A stretch of 64,000 nucleotides of DNA from JAAELZ01 sp047639475 (lineage in GTDB: Bacteria > Pseudomonadota > Gammaproteobacteria > Arenicellales > Poriferihabitantaceae), in NCBI GenBank assembly GCA_047639475.1, contig JBLIOD010000007.1, positions 1-64,000 of the forward strand, given 5' to 3'. The notes under the pieces were generated by a model. The model saw nothing but the letters and a program-made list of their open reading frames with translations, had not been told where the DNA came from and made no database searches. Below, one piece after another: positions 34,572 through 44,955 of the stretch. The stretch's first letter is position 1; every line of letters begins with the position of its first letter. Made by a program: the position numbers and the translations under genes.

Positions 34572-37232
34572 ATGAACAATAGTTTCGGCTCCAGCAAAAC
34601 CTTATCTGTGTCAGGCACAGATTATAAAATTCACTCTCTAAAAGTCCTAGAAGGCCAGGCTGATTTAACAAGGCTTCCCTATTCGCTTAAGATCTTGTTA
34701 GAGAACTTATTGCGCCACGAAGATGGTGAAAATATTACTCGCGAAGACATCCTAGTTTTGGCTAATTGGGATGCGGACGCAGAACCTAGTGTTGAGATTG
34801 CCTTCACGCCTGCACGTGTATTGATGCAAGATTTTACCGGTGTGCCAGCGGTGGTAGACTTAGCGGCGATGCGTGATGCGATGGAAGTGTTGGGCGGTGA
34901 CCCAAATAAGATCAATCCGTTGAGCCCAGCTGATTTAGTCATAGATCACTCGGTGATGGTAGATAGTTTTGGCACGGCAAATGCCTTGTTGCAAAATACT
35001 GATAGAGAGTATGAGCGTAATGCAGAACGTTACGAGTTCCTAAAGTGGGGTCAATCCGCTTTTACCGACTTTAAAGTGGTGCCACCTTCAACGGGTATCG
35101 TTCATCAAGTAAATCTTGAGAACTTGGCACAGGTGGTATTTTCACGCACCGTGGACAACGAACTTTGCGCTTATCCAGACACGGTAGTCGGCACGGACTC
35201 ACACACGACCATGATAAATGGTATCGGTGTATTGGGGTGGGGTGTTGGTGGTATAGAAGCCGAAGCAGCAATGCTAGGCCAGCCTATCACTATGTTGATT
35301 CCGCAAGTCGTCGGTTTCAAGTTAACAGGAGAATTAACCGAAGGCGTTACCGCTACCGACCTGGTACTCACGGTGGTTGAAATGTTGCGTGGCCTTGGCG
35401 TTGTAGGTAAATTTGTAGAGTTTTACGGCGATGGATTGGATCATTTATCATTAGCTGATCAGGCCACTATTGCTAATATGGCTCCGGAGTACGGTGCGAC
35501 TTGCGGTATTTTTCCGATAGATCAAGAAGCTCTAAATTACATGCATCTTTCCGGTCGCAGTGAAGATCAAATTGCGCTGGTTGAAGCTTATGCACGCGAG
35601 CAAGGCATGTTCCGTGAGACGGGCGATGTTGATCCCAATTTCAGTGATACACTTGAATTAGATATTTCAACTGTCCAGCCCTGTATTGCGGGCCCTAAGC
35701 GTCCACAAGATCGAATTAACTTAACCGATGCAAAAACGGTTATTGCTGCCGCACAAGCTGAGCTAAGCGGGGCTGCAGAAGTTCGTTCTGCTACTGTGGT
35801 GATGAACGGTGAAGACGTTGAAATGCACGATGGTGATGTGGTGATTGCGGCTATTACTTCTTGTACTAACACCTCAAACCCCAGTGTAGTGATGGCGGCG
35901 GGCTTGGTTGCACAGAAGGCTGTTGAACTTGGTTTGTCAGTTAAGCCATGGGTTAAAACCTCATTGGCTCCAGGTTCACGCGTGGTAACAGAGTATCTAG
36001 AGAAAGCCGGTTTAATGGAGCCTTTGTCTCAATTGGGTTTTGATGTAGTAGGGTACGGTTGTACTACTTGTATCGGTAACTCAGGTCCATTGCCTGCGCC
36101 GGTATCAGAAGCGATTCTGAAGCAAGATCTGGTTGTCAGCTCTGTGTTATCAGGTAACCGTAACTTTGAAGGTCGTGTACATGCCGAAGTGAAGATGAAC
36201 TTTCTGGCTTCACCGCCATTAGTCGTTGCTTACGCGCTAGCAGGAACCACCAGCATTGACTTAACCACCGAGCCATTAGGCACGGATAAGAATGGTAACG
36301 ACGTGTTTATGAGTGACCTTTGGCCAAGTCAGGCAAGCGTAAATGCCGCGATTAACTCAGCGTTATCTCGTGAAATGTTCATGGAAAAATACGCTGATGT
36401 GACCAAAGGCGATGAGCACTGGCAAGCAGTGCCTACGACTGATGCCAAGCGCTTTGCATGGCAGGGTGACTCAACTTATGTGCAACAGCCTCCGTACTTT
36501 GTAGACATGAGTAAACAAGCACCCGGCTTTGGTGATATCAAAGGTGCGAGAGTATTGGCACGATTGGGTGATTCAATCACCACTGATCATATCTCGCCAG
36601 CAGGCGCGATTAAGGCGGATTCTCCAGCGGGCGCTTTTTTATCTGAAGCGGGCGTTGATCGCAGAGAATTTAACTCATATGGTTCTCGTCGTGGTAACCA
36701 TGAAATTATGATGCGTGGCACATTTGCCAATATTCGATTACGTAATGAATTAGCACCGGGTACAGAAGGGGGATGGACATCTCACCAACCTAGCGGTGAA
36801 GTGATGCCTATTTTTCATGCGGCAGAGCAATATCGCGAAGAAGGCACGCCATTGATGATCATTGGCGGTAAAGAATATGGCACTGGCTCTTCTCGAGATT
36901 GGGCAGCAAAAGGCGTTAACTTGCTGGGCGTTAAAGCAGTTATTGTTGAAAGCTTTGAACGAATTCACCGCTCAAACTTAGTGGGTATGGGCGTTCTCCC
37001 ATTGCAATTCAAAGAGGGCGACTCGCGTGAGACGCTAGGTTTAACCGGCACAGAGACTTACGATATTCAGGGCGTGAATATGGGCGCTAAAGAAGTCACT
37101 ATCACGGTAACGGCTGAAGATGGGTCGGCTAGTTCATTCGTAGCGCAAGTTCGTATAGATACACCTAAAGAATGGGAGTACTACGAACACGGTGGTATTC
37201 TGCACTACGTGTTGAGGCAATTGGCTGCCTGA
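34572..37232 (+). CDS. acnA: Aconitate hydratase A
   Basis: The 886-residue enzyme has the [4Fe-4S] cysteine segments AAITSCTNTSNPSV and GYGCTTCIGNSGPL, VVGTDSHTTMINGIGVLGWG, and the C-terminal swivel domain with ARLGDSITTDHISPAG, YGSRRGNHEIMMRGTFAN and GGKEYGTGSSRDWAAKG. This is the AcnA/IRP1 type, not AcnB. It isomerises citrate to isocitrate. It is monocistronic, with a terminator right after it. Confidence 0.97.
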   Translation: MNNSFGSSKTLSVSGTDYKIHSLKVLEGQADLTRLPYSLKILLENLLRHEDGENITREDILVLANWDADAEPSVEIAFTPARVLMQDFTGVPAVVDLAAMRDAMEVLGGDPNKINPLSPADLVIDHSVMVDSFGTANALLQNTDREYERNAERYEFLKWGQSAFTDFKVVPPSTGIVHQVNLENLAQVVFSRTVDNELCAYPDTVVGTDSHTTMINGIGVLGWGVGGIEAEAAMLGQPITMLIPQVVGFKLTGELTEGVTATDLVLTVVEMLRGLGVVGKFVEFYGDGLDHLSLADQATIANMAPEYGATCGIFPIDQEALNYMHLSGRSEDQIALVEAYAREQGMFRETGDVDPNFSDTLELDISTVQPCIAGPKRPQDRINLTDAKTVIAAAQAELSGAAEVRSATVVMNGEDVEMHDGDVVIAAITSCTNTSNPSVVMAAGLVAQKAVELGLSVKPWVKTSLAPGSRVVTEYLEKAGLMEPLSQLGFDVVGYGCTTCIGNSGPLPAPVSEAILKQDLVVSSVLSGNRNFEGRVHAEVKMNFLASPPLVVAYALAGTTSIDLTTEPLGTDKNGNDVFMSDLWPSQASVNAAINSALSREMFMEKYADVTKGDEHWQAVPTTDAKRFAWQGDSTYVQQPPYFVDMSKQAPGFGDIKGARVLARLGDSITTDHISPAGAIKADSPAGAFLSEAGVDRREFNSYGSRRGNHEIMMRGTFANIRLRNELAPGTEGGWTSHQPSGEVMPIFHAAEQYREEGTPLMIIGGKEYGTGSSRDWAAKGVNLLGVKAVIVESFERIHRSNLVGMGVLPLQFKEGDSRETLGLTGTETYDIQGVNMGAKEVTITVTAEDGSASSFVAQVRIDTPKEWEYYEHGGILHYVLRQLAA

Positions 37233-37254
37233 AAATCAGAACAACCTTAAGTAT

Positions 37255-37291
37255 AAAAAGCCCGTTCCGGTTTATCTAGAGCGGGCTTTTT
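37255..37291. terminator. Bidirectional rho-independent terminator
   Basis: AAAAAGCCCG and CGGGCTTTTT form the stem around a 17-base interior, with T-runs available on both strands. It lies between the 3' ends of acnA and the convergent rhomboid gene and can serve both. Confidence 0.85.
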
Positions 37292-37306
37292 AGTGGGGGA
37301 AAGAGA

Positions 37307-38185
37307 TTAATGAAACGCGAGTAACCAAGCACCAACAAAAATTGAAAAGCTAGCAAAGAACATCACTTTCTGGATAGATTGATCAATTTTATCGGTTTGG
37401 TTTCGTGTGAAGAATATCCACGAAGCCGCGGCAATGCAACCGCAGAAATATCCTGCTAAATGCGCTATCACATCAGTATTTTCTCCTGCTGTTCCCGTGA
37501 AAGCCAGTAATGCTAACGTGGCGATAAACGGCAGCCAACGGCGTATCCCGCGCTGGGCGTAACTATATCTGTCGTTCAGTGCAAATACGCCAAGAATCCC
37601 TAGCGCAGCAAAAACCATAGTAGATGCTCCAATGGATAGATGTAAGCTACTATGTAAATAGGCGTTTAAATAGTTTCCGGCAGCGCCTGATAACAAGATC
37701 ATTAGCCAAGCCGCCGAGCTGCCAATATGCTGCGCGACCAATAGGCCAAATAAGGCGCCAAAGCCAAGGTTGCCTGCTAAATGAGCAATATCACCATGTA
37801 AGCTCAATGCTGTGATGGTGCGCCACCATTCACCATCGAGTATTTTTTCAGAATGGGCGACGCCATGATGATACCAATCAAGTCCTAAGCTTTGTGTCGA
37901 TTTAAGTGCGCCGACTATAAGTAAAATCAAGCCGTACATATAGGCGCCGATATAGCCTTTGGAGAAGCGGTGTAATGGGCGTGAGAGTGACTCTTCAGGC
38001 GTGTTCTCGCGAAGGTAGGATTGCAACTGCTGATAGGCTAGCGGAGCGGTGTCTTCTTCTACCAATAAATAGTAGCGATCGTCGTGTTCGACAACTTGGC
38101 CAGTCATGTTCATCGCTTGCAACACGAAATTATACTCGTGGCAGCGATTGATGGTTTGGGAATGAAATAAAGCGATAAGAGGCAT
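37307..38185 (-). CDS. Rhomboid-family intramembrane serine protease
   Basis: The 292-residue membrane protein has HGDIAHLAGN (His130, His135, Asn139) in the second rhomboid helix, the serine in IGASTM (Ser188) and the histidine in VIAHLAGY (His242). About six membrane segments follow a 75-residue cytosolic N-terminus. Rhomboids cut helices within the membrane. The substrate is unknown. It is a single gene. Confidence 0.9.
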   Translation of the reverse strand: MPLIALFHSQTINRCHEYNFVLQAMNMTGQVVEHDDRYYLLVEEDTAPLAYQQLQSYLRENTPEESLSRPLHRFSKGYIGAYMYGLILLIVGALKSTQSLGLDWYHHGVAHSEKILDGEWWRTITALSLHGDIAHLAGNLGFGALFGLLVAQHIGSSAAWLMILLSGAAGNYLNAYLHSSLHLSIGASTMVFAALGILGVFALNDRYSYAQRGIRRWLPFIATLALLAFTGTAGENTDVIAHLAGYFCGCIAAASWIFFTRNQTDKIDQSIQKVMFFASFSIFVGAWLLAFH

Positions 38186-38324
38186 AAAACTATGATGCGT
38201 CTGGCTTACCTTATTTCAAGTAAAAAGTGCGGACAATAACAATGTTGAGTGGCCGACTACTTTTTCCTCGGCATAGTCATCGTAATGTCTTCAATCATAT
38301 GTTATAAATAGATTGAGCTTGAAT

Positions 38325-39303
38325 CTATCCTGCGCAGGAAGGTATCCAGGCGTTAACCGCGTCAGCATTGCTTTCGATAAAGGCCGTTGCTGCGGAAGCG
38401 TGATCTAAACTGTCTACATCCACCAAAGCAGCTGCGGCATCGGTCATCGGGCCAGTGAAGTCAATATTGCTCATTAATTCATTGGCGCAAGGATACTTTT
38501 TAGCAAACCCAGCCCAAAGGCCCTTTTTGAGATAGCCGCCTACTGTAGCGCCGCAATCATTCTATCATGTTGGGGTTGATTACCCAACTCGGATCAGTAG
38601 AACACTTTCTTTCAGTATCCCGTCTTGGGAATTCGATAAATTTGCCAGGGTAAGCTGCTCCCACCCAGTTTGGTGCCCAGTTAAATAATATGATGGGGTG
38701 TTTGCGCGGAGCTGCAGACTTAAGTTCTCCAAATAAAGCATCTGCGGACCCCGCATTTACAATGGTGACATCAATGTTTAAAGCTTCGATGCGCTTGATA
38801 TCTACTGGGTGCCATTCCGCGGGTCCAGCAAGATAACGAGCCTTGGGAAAGGTTTCCGGCGTAGACAAAGCTTCAGCGCAGTCATTAAGGGCTTCCCAAG
38901 AGGGTAAGCTTGTGCAAACTGCTTCCATATAGTTGGGATACCACCATTCTTCTCGACTAGTGGCAGTGGTGACTTCCTCCGTCTATCATGCCGCCAGCAC
39001 CAACTTCTTTCATGAAAGCAGCGTTCATGGAACCTTCCCATACTTCCATTTGGATATGTGCCTCTCGGCACTCATGGCGGCAAACTGATCTTGTGTGTTT
39101 AGTTTAACGAGTTCTGTTTTGTAGCCTGATCTATCCAGGAGTTGTTGTGCTACAGGGGCTAGCACCTTTTGGATGGACCAGTTATTGTCTATAACTATGA
39201 TTGGGTCGGCTTATTCTGGGGTGGCGGCCCAAGGCGTTGTGGCGATAGATAAGGCGGTTAGCGTGACTAAACTAGTGAATATTTTAGCTATTGTTTGGTT
39301 CAT
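38325..39303 (-). pseudogene. Inactivated betaine/TMAO-type ABC substrate-binding protein
   Basis: The start at 39303 has an intact GAGGAG ribosome site and a good signal peptide (TSLVTLTALSIATTPWAA), but codon 31 is a TAA at 39211-39213. Beyond it, matching segments lie in shifting frames: WSIQKVLAPVAQQLLD, MEVWEGSMNAAFMKE, EEWWYPNYMEAVC, WEALNDC, IVNAGSADALF, IILFNWAPNWV, then GGYLKKGLWAGFAKKYPC and a C-terminus ending at 38325. At least one nonsense codon and three frameshifts separate them. It is a paralogue of the intact binding protein at 47249-48187 (compare WEALKDC, FAGAADALW, IIFNWSPNF), but it carries an aromatic EWWYP stretch the intact one lacks. No transporter partner genes are next to it. 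Confidence 0.88.
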
Positions 39304-39446
39304 GTTTCTCCTCATGATTTTAATCCGGAATAGTTTATATTGATTTCAACAATATTTTCCAGATCATTATGGTCAAGATTTTGAAAATTTTGGCAGCGGT
39401 CTGGTGACGCTTATGCAACAGCAGCGACCGAAGAGTCTGGACTAAA

Positions 39447-40406
39447 TTATCCGATAGTTGCCTCAGCTTGCTCATCAGCATGATAAGACGAACGAACCAT
39501 TGCGCCTGAAGCGACATTTTGAAAGCCCAGGTTTTCAGCGACTTCTTTCAATTGAATGAACTCTTCAGGCGTATAGTATTTCTCGACAGCTAAGTGGTGA
39601 CGACTAGGTTGTAGATACTGGCCCAAGGTCAACATGTCGATATCGTATTCGCGCATGTCTTTCATTACCTCGATGACTTCTGCTGTCGTCTCGCCAAGCC
39701 CAAGCATAATTCCCGATTTGGTTGGCACGCCTGGCATATGTGCCTTCACGTCACGTAGTAATTCAAGTGACACGATGTAGTCTGCACCTGGTCGCGCTTG
39801 CTTATATAAGCGTGGAACGGTTTCTAAATTGTGGTTAAAGACGTCCGGCGGATTCTCGGCCAGAATTTCAATGGCGTGCTCGCGCGTTCTGCCACGGAAG
39901 TCGGGCGTGAGTATTTCTACTTTAATACCAGGATTCAGTGCATGGGTTTCTTTAACGCATTGCATTATGTGCTCTGCTCCGCCATCACGTAAATCGTCGC
40001 GATTTACGGAGGTGATCACCACATACTTTAAGCCCATTTTCTGTATGGTTTCGGCCAAATGCTTGGGCTCAGCTTCATCCAAAGGATTTGGCCTGCCGTG
40101 TGCGACATCACAGAATGGACAGCGACGGGTGCAGATATCTCCCATTACCAGAAAGGTGGCAGTGCCTTTGCTGAAACACTCTCCCAAGTTTGGGCAAGCT
40201 GCTTCTTCACATACAGTATGTAATTTATTCTCTCGGAGTATTTTTTTAAGTGCGATGACTTCTGGTGTGCCCGGAAAACTGGCACGTATCCATTGCGGTT
40301 TCCTAAGTACTTTATCCCTAGGACGCGGCGCGATTTTTACGGGGATGCGTGCGGTCTTGGCTTCACCGCGTAATTTTTCGCCTTGAACGACTGAAGGTTG
40401 TTTCAT
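39447..40406 (-). CDS. lipA: Lipoyl synthase
   Basis: The auxiliary cluster motif CEEAACPNLGEC and the radical-SAM motif CTRRCPFC are both present, together with TSVNRDDLRDGG and GLGETTAEVIEVM. At 319 residues it is full length. It inserts sulfur into octanoyl groups to make lipoate, the cofactor of GcvH. It lies 34 bases downstream of gcvP, so supply of lipoate is tied to the glycine cleavage operon. No lipB is in the window. Confidence 0.96.
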   Translation of the reverse strand: MKQPSVVQGEKLRGEAKTARIPVKIAPRPRDKVLRKPQWIRASFPGTPEVIALKKILRENKLHTVCEEAACPNLGECFSKGTATFLVMGDICTRRCPFCDVAHGRPNPLDEAEPKHLAETIQKMGLKYVVITSVNRDDLRDGGAEHIMQCVKETHALNPGIKVEILTPDFRGRTREHAIEILAENPPDVFNHNLETVPRLYKQARPGADYIVSLELLRDVKAHMPGVPTKSGIMLGLGETTAEVIEVMKDMREYDIDMLTLGQYLQPSRHHLAVEKYYTPEEFIQLKEVAENLGFQNVASGAMVRSSYHADEQAEATIG

Positions 40407-40440
40407 CGGTTTATCCTAATCTAATCAGAGTCAATGTGAA

Positions 40441-43314
40441 TTACTGGTGCTCGTCTTCATCTAAATACGATTCCATCGGCGGGCAAGAGCAGTTTAAATT
40501 CTTGTCGCCATAGATATTATCGATTCGGCCAACAGGAGGCCAGTATTTATTGTGTTTTAAACCCGGCATCGGAAAGAACGCCATCTTTCTAGAATAAGGG
40601 TGCTCCCAATCTTCGATGTCAATTAATTGATTGCTGTGCGGCGCATTCTTTAATGGATTATCTTCTTTGTCCATTGCGCCTTTTTCGATAAGGGCAATTT
40701 CTCCACGAATTGACAGCATCGCACGAATAAACCGATCAATCTCAGATTTGGGCTCGCTCTCTGTGGGTTCTATCATTAGTGAGTCATGTACTGGCCATGA
40801 CATAGTCGGAGAATGAAAGCCATAGTCCATCAAGCGCTTGGCAATATCTTCCACCAAAATACCAGCAGAGTCTTTAAAGGCGCTGCAATCAATAATACAT
40901 TCGTGAGCAACACGCCCTTTGTCGCCAGTATAGCGCACGGGGTAAGCCTCTTTAAGTGCGCTAGCAATGTAGTTGGAGTTTAATATCGCAACGCGGGTGG
41001 CTTTGCTTAAACCTTGACTGCCTAACATTTTAACATAAGCCCAAGAAATGGTCAGGATGAGCGGAGAACCCCAAGGCGCTGCCGACACTGAGCCAATAGG
41101 CATGGCATTGTGCGAATCATTAACACCATCAACCAATACGTGGTCAGGCAAAAAGGGTGCAAGGTGTTTTTTAACACCAATAGGACCCATGCCCGGGCCG
41201 CCACCGCCGTGCGGAATGGCGAAGGTTTTGTGTAAATTGAGATGAGATACATCTCCCCCAATGTCCCCCGGGCGAACCAGACCAATCATCGCATTGAGAT
41301 TTGCACCATCTAGATAAACTTGGCCGCCATGGTTGTGAGTGATTTGGCATACTTCTTGCACACTAGACTCAAATACCCCGAACGTAGAGGGATAGGTGAT
41401 CATCAGCGCGGCAAGTTCATTACTGTGCTTGTCGGCTTTTTCGTTCAAGTCATCTAAGTCAATATTGCCTTCGGGGGTGCACTGAATAATCACCACCTTC
41501 ATACCAGCCATCACAGCGCTGGCAGGATTGGTGCCGTGGGCCGACGAGGGGATAAGGCATATGGTGCGCTGTGAGTCACCGCGTGAAATATGATATTTAC
41601 GTATACAAAGCAAACCAGCATATTCACCCTGAGAGCCCGCATTAGGCTGCATTGACAGAGAATCGTAACCGGTGATTTCACACAAGTCTCGAGAAAGCTC
41701 GTCAATAATGGTCTTGTAACCTTTGGCTTGGTCAACAGGCACAAAAGGATGTAGTTTGGCAAACCTTGGATTAGATACCGAATCCATTTCGGTTGCTGAA
41801 TTCAACTTCATGGTGCATGAGCCTAGCGGGATCATCGACCGGGCTAGCGTGATGTCTTTTTGTGACAAGCCCCTTAAAAAGCGCATCATTGCCGTTTCAT
41901 TGCGATACTCGCTAAAAACCTGATGGCTGAAGTAAGCTGTTGTTCGCATTAAACTCTTGGGTATGCTCTGTGCAGGTGTTTGGTTATCTACGATATCTTG
42001 AGAGCGTCTAAACGGCGAAGCGAAGGCATCTACCAATGCGTTGATGTGCTTTTCTTTGTGTGTTTCATCTAGCGTAATGCTGACAGAGTCATTATCGATG
42101 AATCGGATATTGATATCATTTTCTAAGGCGGCATTAACGGCGCGCCGTGCTTGTCCTGGCGCAGAAATCAGTAATGTATCGAAATAGTGATCATTCACCA
42201 CATTAACGTTTATCTGCTTTAGCTTGTCAGCCATTAACCGGGTGTTGTGATTGATACGCTGTGCGATACGTTTTACACCATTAGGGCCATGATACACGCA
42301 GTACAAAGCAGCGATGATCGCCAACAGTGCTTGTGCGGTGCAGATATTGCTGGTTGCCTTTTCTCGTCGTATATGTTGCTCGCGAGTTTGTAAGGCCATG
42401 CGGTAAGCCGGGTCACCTTGTGCGTCGATCGATAAACCGATTATTCGCCCCGGCACTGACCGTTTATGTTGGTCCATAGTGGCGAAGTAGGCAGCATGTG
42501 GTCCACCGTAGCCCATCGGTACGCCAAAACGTTGAGTGGTGCCAATGGCGATGTCTGCGCCCATCTCGCCTGGAGACTTTAATACAGCCAGTGCCATGAC
42601 ATCTGCGCCCATAGTCACCAAGCCTTTGGCGGCTTGCACGGCCGCTATTTCTTCACTGTAGTCATGAATGATCCCTGTAGAAGCAGGGTATTGAATGAAT
42701 GCCCCATAGACATCTTGATCGACAAGGTCCGTTTTTGGATTACCTAAAATAATTTCGATACCCATCGGCTCTGCGCGGGTCTGCATTACCGCGATAGTTT
42801 GCGGGTGGGCATCACTGTCGACAAAATAGACCATGCTTTTGTTCTTAGACAAACGCTTGGACATGGTCATTGCTTCTGCTGCCGCGGTGGCTTCATCTAG
42901 CATCGAAGCGTTGGCAATTTCCATGCCCGTTAAGTCCATCACCATTTGCTGGAAAATCATCAAGGCTTCTAGGCGACCTTGCGCAATTTCTGGTTGGTAA
43001 GGCGTGTATGCTGTATACCAATCAGGGTTTTCTAATACATTTCTTCTGATCACCGACGGCAGTCTGGTACCGTGATATCCGCAGCCTATCATCGACACGT
43101 GCCGCTCATTCTCGTTGGCCAATTTAGCCAATTTACGTAGCGCGTCATCTTCATTTAGCGGCGCGCCTACATTCGGATCGCCGCAGCGCGGCAAGGACGC
43201 AGGTATGGTTTGGTCGATTAATTGTTCCATCGATTCCAAGCCCAATGCTTCAAGCATTTCTTGGCGTTCTTGAGGGTTGGTTCCTAAATGTCGAGCTGAA
43301 AATGGCTGTGGCAT
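40441..43314 (-). CDS. gcvP: Glycine dehydrogenase (P-protein)
   Basis: This single-chain 957-residue P-protein has the PLP lysine in LNLHKTFAIPHGGGGPG and the RHLG start (FSARHLGTNPQER). GCGYHGT, PLGSCTMKLN and the PNAGSQGEYAGLL segments are intact. It decarboxylates glycine and loads the aminomethyl group on GcvH. It is in one direction with gcvT, gcvH and lipA in order T-H-P-lipA. Confidence 0.97.
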   Translation of the reverse strand: MPQPFSARHLGTNPQERQEMLEALGLESMEQLIDQTIPASLPRCGDPNVGAPLNEDDALRKLAKLANENERHVSMIGCGYHGTRLPSVIRRNVLENPDWYTAYTPYQPEIAQGRLEALMIFQQMVMDLTGMEIANASMLDEATAAAEAMTMSKRLSKNKSMVYFVDSDAHPQTIAVMQTRAEPMGIEIILGNPKTDLVDQDVYGAFIQYPASTGIIHDYSEEIAAVQAAKGLVTMGADVMALAVLKSPGEMGADIAIGTTQRFGVPMGYGGPHAAYFATMDQHKRSVPGRIIGLSIDAQGDPAYRMALQTREQHIRREKATSNICTAQALLAIIAALYCVYHGPNGVKRIAQRINHNTRLMADKLKQINVNVVNDHYFDTLLISAPGQARRAVNAALENDINIRFIDNDSVSITLDETHKEKHINALVDAFASPFRRSQDIVDNQTPAQSIPKSLMRTTAYFSHQVFSEYRNETAMMRFLRGLSQKDITLARSMIPLGSCTMKLNSATEMDSVSNPRFAKLHPFVPVDQAKGYKTIIDELSRDLCEITGYDSLSMQPNAGSQGEYAGLLCIRKYHISRGDSQRTICLIPSSAHGTNPASAVMAGMKVVIIQCTPEGNIDLDDLNEKADKHSNELAALMITYPSTFGVFESSVQEVCQITHNHGGQVYLDGANLNAMIGLVRPGDIGGDVSHLNLHKTFAIPHGGGGPGMGPIGVKKHLAPFLPDHVLVDGVNDSHNAMPIGSVSAAPWGSPLILTISWAYVKMLGSQGLSKATRVAILNSNYIASALKEAYPVRYTGDKGRVAHECIIDCSAFKDSAGILVEDIAKRLMDYGFHSPTMSWPVHDSLMIEPTESEPKSEIDRFIRAMLSIRGEIALIEKGAMDKEDNPLKNAPHSNQLIDIEDWEHPYSRKMAFFPMPGLKHNKYWPPVGRIDNIYGDKNLNCSCPPMESYLDEDEHQ

Positions 43315-43359
43315 GGTCGGTTTAGATTGAAGTTAGTAGTGAAATTAAATAAAAAGGCT

Positions 43360-43737
43360 TTAGCTGACAGATTCTACAAACTCAGCATAAGCTGCTGCGT
43401 CCATTAAATTATCAAATTCGCCTTCATCAGCAGGTTTTACTTTATACAGCCAGCCTTCGCCTTCTGGTGAAGAGTTGACTGTTTCAGGTGCATCTTCCAA
43501 TACTTCGTTGACTTCAATGACTTCGCCAGAAACAGGTGACTTAATATCACCGGCTGCTTTAACTGATTCAACTACCGCGCATTCGTCGCCTTGTGTGACT
43601 TCGCCACCTACATCAGGTGCTTCCACATAGACGATGTCGCCTAACTGCTCCTGTGCAAAGTTAGTAATTCCTACGGTTACAACGCCGCCGTCTAAAGTTG
43701 CCCACTCGTGGTCTTTGGTAAATTTTGTATTACTCAT
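43360..43737 (-). CDS. gcvH: Glycine cleavage H-protein
   Basis: The 125-residue lipoyl carrier has Lys60 in VVESVKAAGDI, the lipoylation site, preceded by TVGITNFAQEQLGDIVYVE. All lipoyl-domain features are intact. It shuttles the aminomethyl group between GcvP and GcvT. Confidence 0.97.
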   Translation of the reverse strand: MSNTKFTKDHEWATLDGGVVTVGITNFAQEQLGDIVYVEAPDVGGEVTQGDECAVVESVKAAGDIKSPVSGEVIEVNEVLEDAPETVNSSPEGEGWLYKVKPADEGEFDNLMDAAAYAEFVESVS

Positions 43738-43752
43738 TTTGTTTCCTCTGGA

Positions 43753-44868
43753 TTAAATTCTATAAAAATTATTCTTAACGAAATCTGTTTTGCTAACTTC
43801 TGCTGGGTTTAGTTTACCCCTTACTTGTGCGTAGATGGTGGTGCCCAGTTTGCTATGGGCTTTAGTGACGTAGCCCATGGCAATAGGGTGTCCCAAGGTT
43901 GGACTAAATCCGCCGCTGGTGATTTTACCAATTTCGTTACCTTCTTGGTCGGTGAGCAGAGTGCCTTCGCGCATGGGGGCGCGGCCAGCGGGTTTGATGC
44001 CTACCCGTTTGTGATCCACTTTGTTAGGCATTTGGGTTAGAACCGTATCGCTGCCAATGAAGCCACCTGCTCGGTCACCGCCTGTTCTTCGCACCGATGG
44101 TATGGCCCATGAGATAGCCGCTTCAACTGGGGTTGTCGTGGTGTCAATGTCATGGCCATATAAGCACATGCCGCCTTCTAGGCGTAAACTGTCGCGCGCA
44201 CCTAAGCCTATCCATTCGCAGGCTTCGTGAGCTTGTAGTTGAGTGGCCAAAGCCAGTGCATCGTCATTATGAACTGAGATTTCAAAACCATCTTCGCCGC
44301 TATAGCCGCTTCGTGTAACGTAGCAGTCGGCGCCGTTTAAGGTAAGTTGCCAGCAATGCATAAATTCCATGCTGCTTAGATCATGGCCCATTTCTTCCAA
44401 AACAGTGTGCGCAGCAGGGCCTTGAATCGCAATTAAGGCCCTATCGTCCACGACCGTTAATACGGCATCACCTGTTAAGTGTGCATTGATATGTGCAAAG
44501 TCTTGATTTTTACAAGCTGCATTTACCACCAACATGATTTTATCGCCCCAACGAGACACCATCAGGTCATCTTCTATACCCCCCTTTTCGTTGGTAAAAA
44601 AGCCGTAACGTTGTTCACCATCTGTTAGATCGACGATATCGATTGGTATCAGCTTCTCTAACTCCCTGGCTGCGTCCTTTCCGGTGACCCAGGCTTGCCC
44701 CATGTGGGAAACGTCAAACAAGCCAGCAGCTTCGCGCGTATGTAAATGTTCTTTAAGCACACCTAAAGGGTATTGCACCGGCATGTTGTAGCCGGTGAAG
44801 GGCACCATTTTGGCATCGTTTTCAATATGTAATGAGCTCAAAGCGGTTGAGAGTAAGGCTTCTGACAT
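43753..44868 (-). CDS. gcvT: Glycine cleavage T-protein (aminomethyltransferase)
   Basis: The 371-residue protein has MVPFTGYNMPVQYP, FDVSHMGQ, the tetrahydrofolate-site Asp in GGIEDDLMV, TRSGYSGEDGFEIS and a C-terminal GITSGG-like barrel (GKITSGGFSPTLG). It yields methylene-tetrahydrofolate and ammonia. It is the promoter-proximal gene of gcvTHP-lipA, divergent from the LysR gene at 45015. I looked for a glycine riboswitch in the 146-base leader and saw none. Confidence 0.97.
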   Translation of the reverse strand: MSEALLSTALSSLHIENDAKMVPFTGYNMPVQYPLGVLKEHLHTREAAGLFDVSHMGQAWVTGKDAARELEKLIPIDIVDLTDGEQRYGFFTNEKGGIEDDLMVSRWGDKIMLVVNAACKNQDFAHINAHLTGDAVLTVVDDRALIAIQGPAAHTVLEEMGHDLSSMEFMHCWQLTLNGADCYVTRSGYSGEDGFEISVHNDDALALATQLQAHEACEWIGLGARDSLRLEGGMCLYGHDIDTTTTPVEAAISWAIPSVRRTGGDRAGGFIGSDTVLTQMPNKVDHKRVGIKPAGRAPMREGTLLTDQEGNEIGKITSGGFSPTLGHPIAMGYVTKAHSKLGTTIYAQVRGKLNPAEVSKTDFVKNNFYRI

Positions 44869-44934
44869 GGCTATTTATTTGTTGTTGCTTATGATTTGCA
44901 TCATTATATTTGATGAGCGAGAATAATTATAATG

Positions 44935-44955
44935 AATAGTTAAAATTTGACTATT
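44935..44955. promoter_or_regulatory. Candidate LysR-type operator between gcvT and lysR
   Basis: AATAGT-N9-ACTATT is a perfect six-base dyad that also fits the T-N11-A pattern of LysR-type regulators, in the 146-base divergent intergenic region. A further ATAGT half-site is at 44973-44977, and a second dyad, CATTATA (44902-44908) with TATAATG (44928-44934), lies toward gcvT. It is well placed for autorepression of lysR and control of gcvT. Confidence 0.5.

Noticed and set aside
35071..35380. Overlapping ORFs within acnA
   Set aside because: They are alternate-frame shadows of a strongly conserved gene.
39335..39517. Small ORF beside lipA
   Set aside because: It is out of frame over the lipA end and has no ribosome site or recognisable features.
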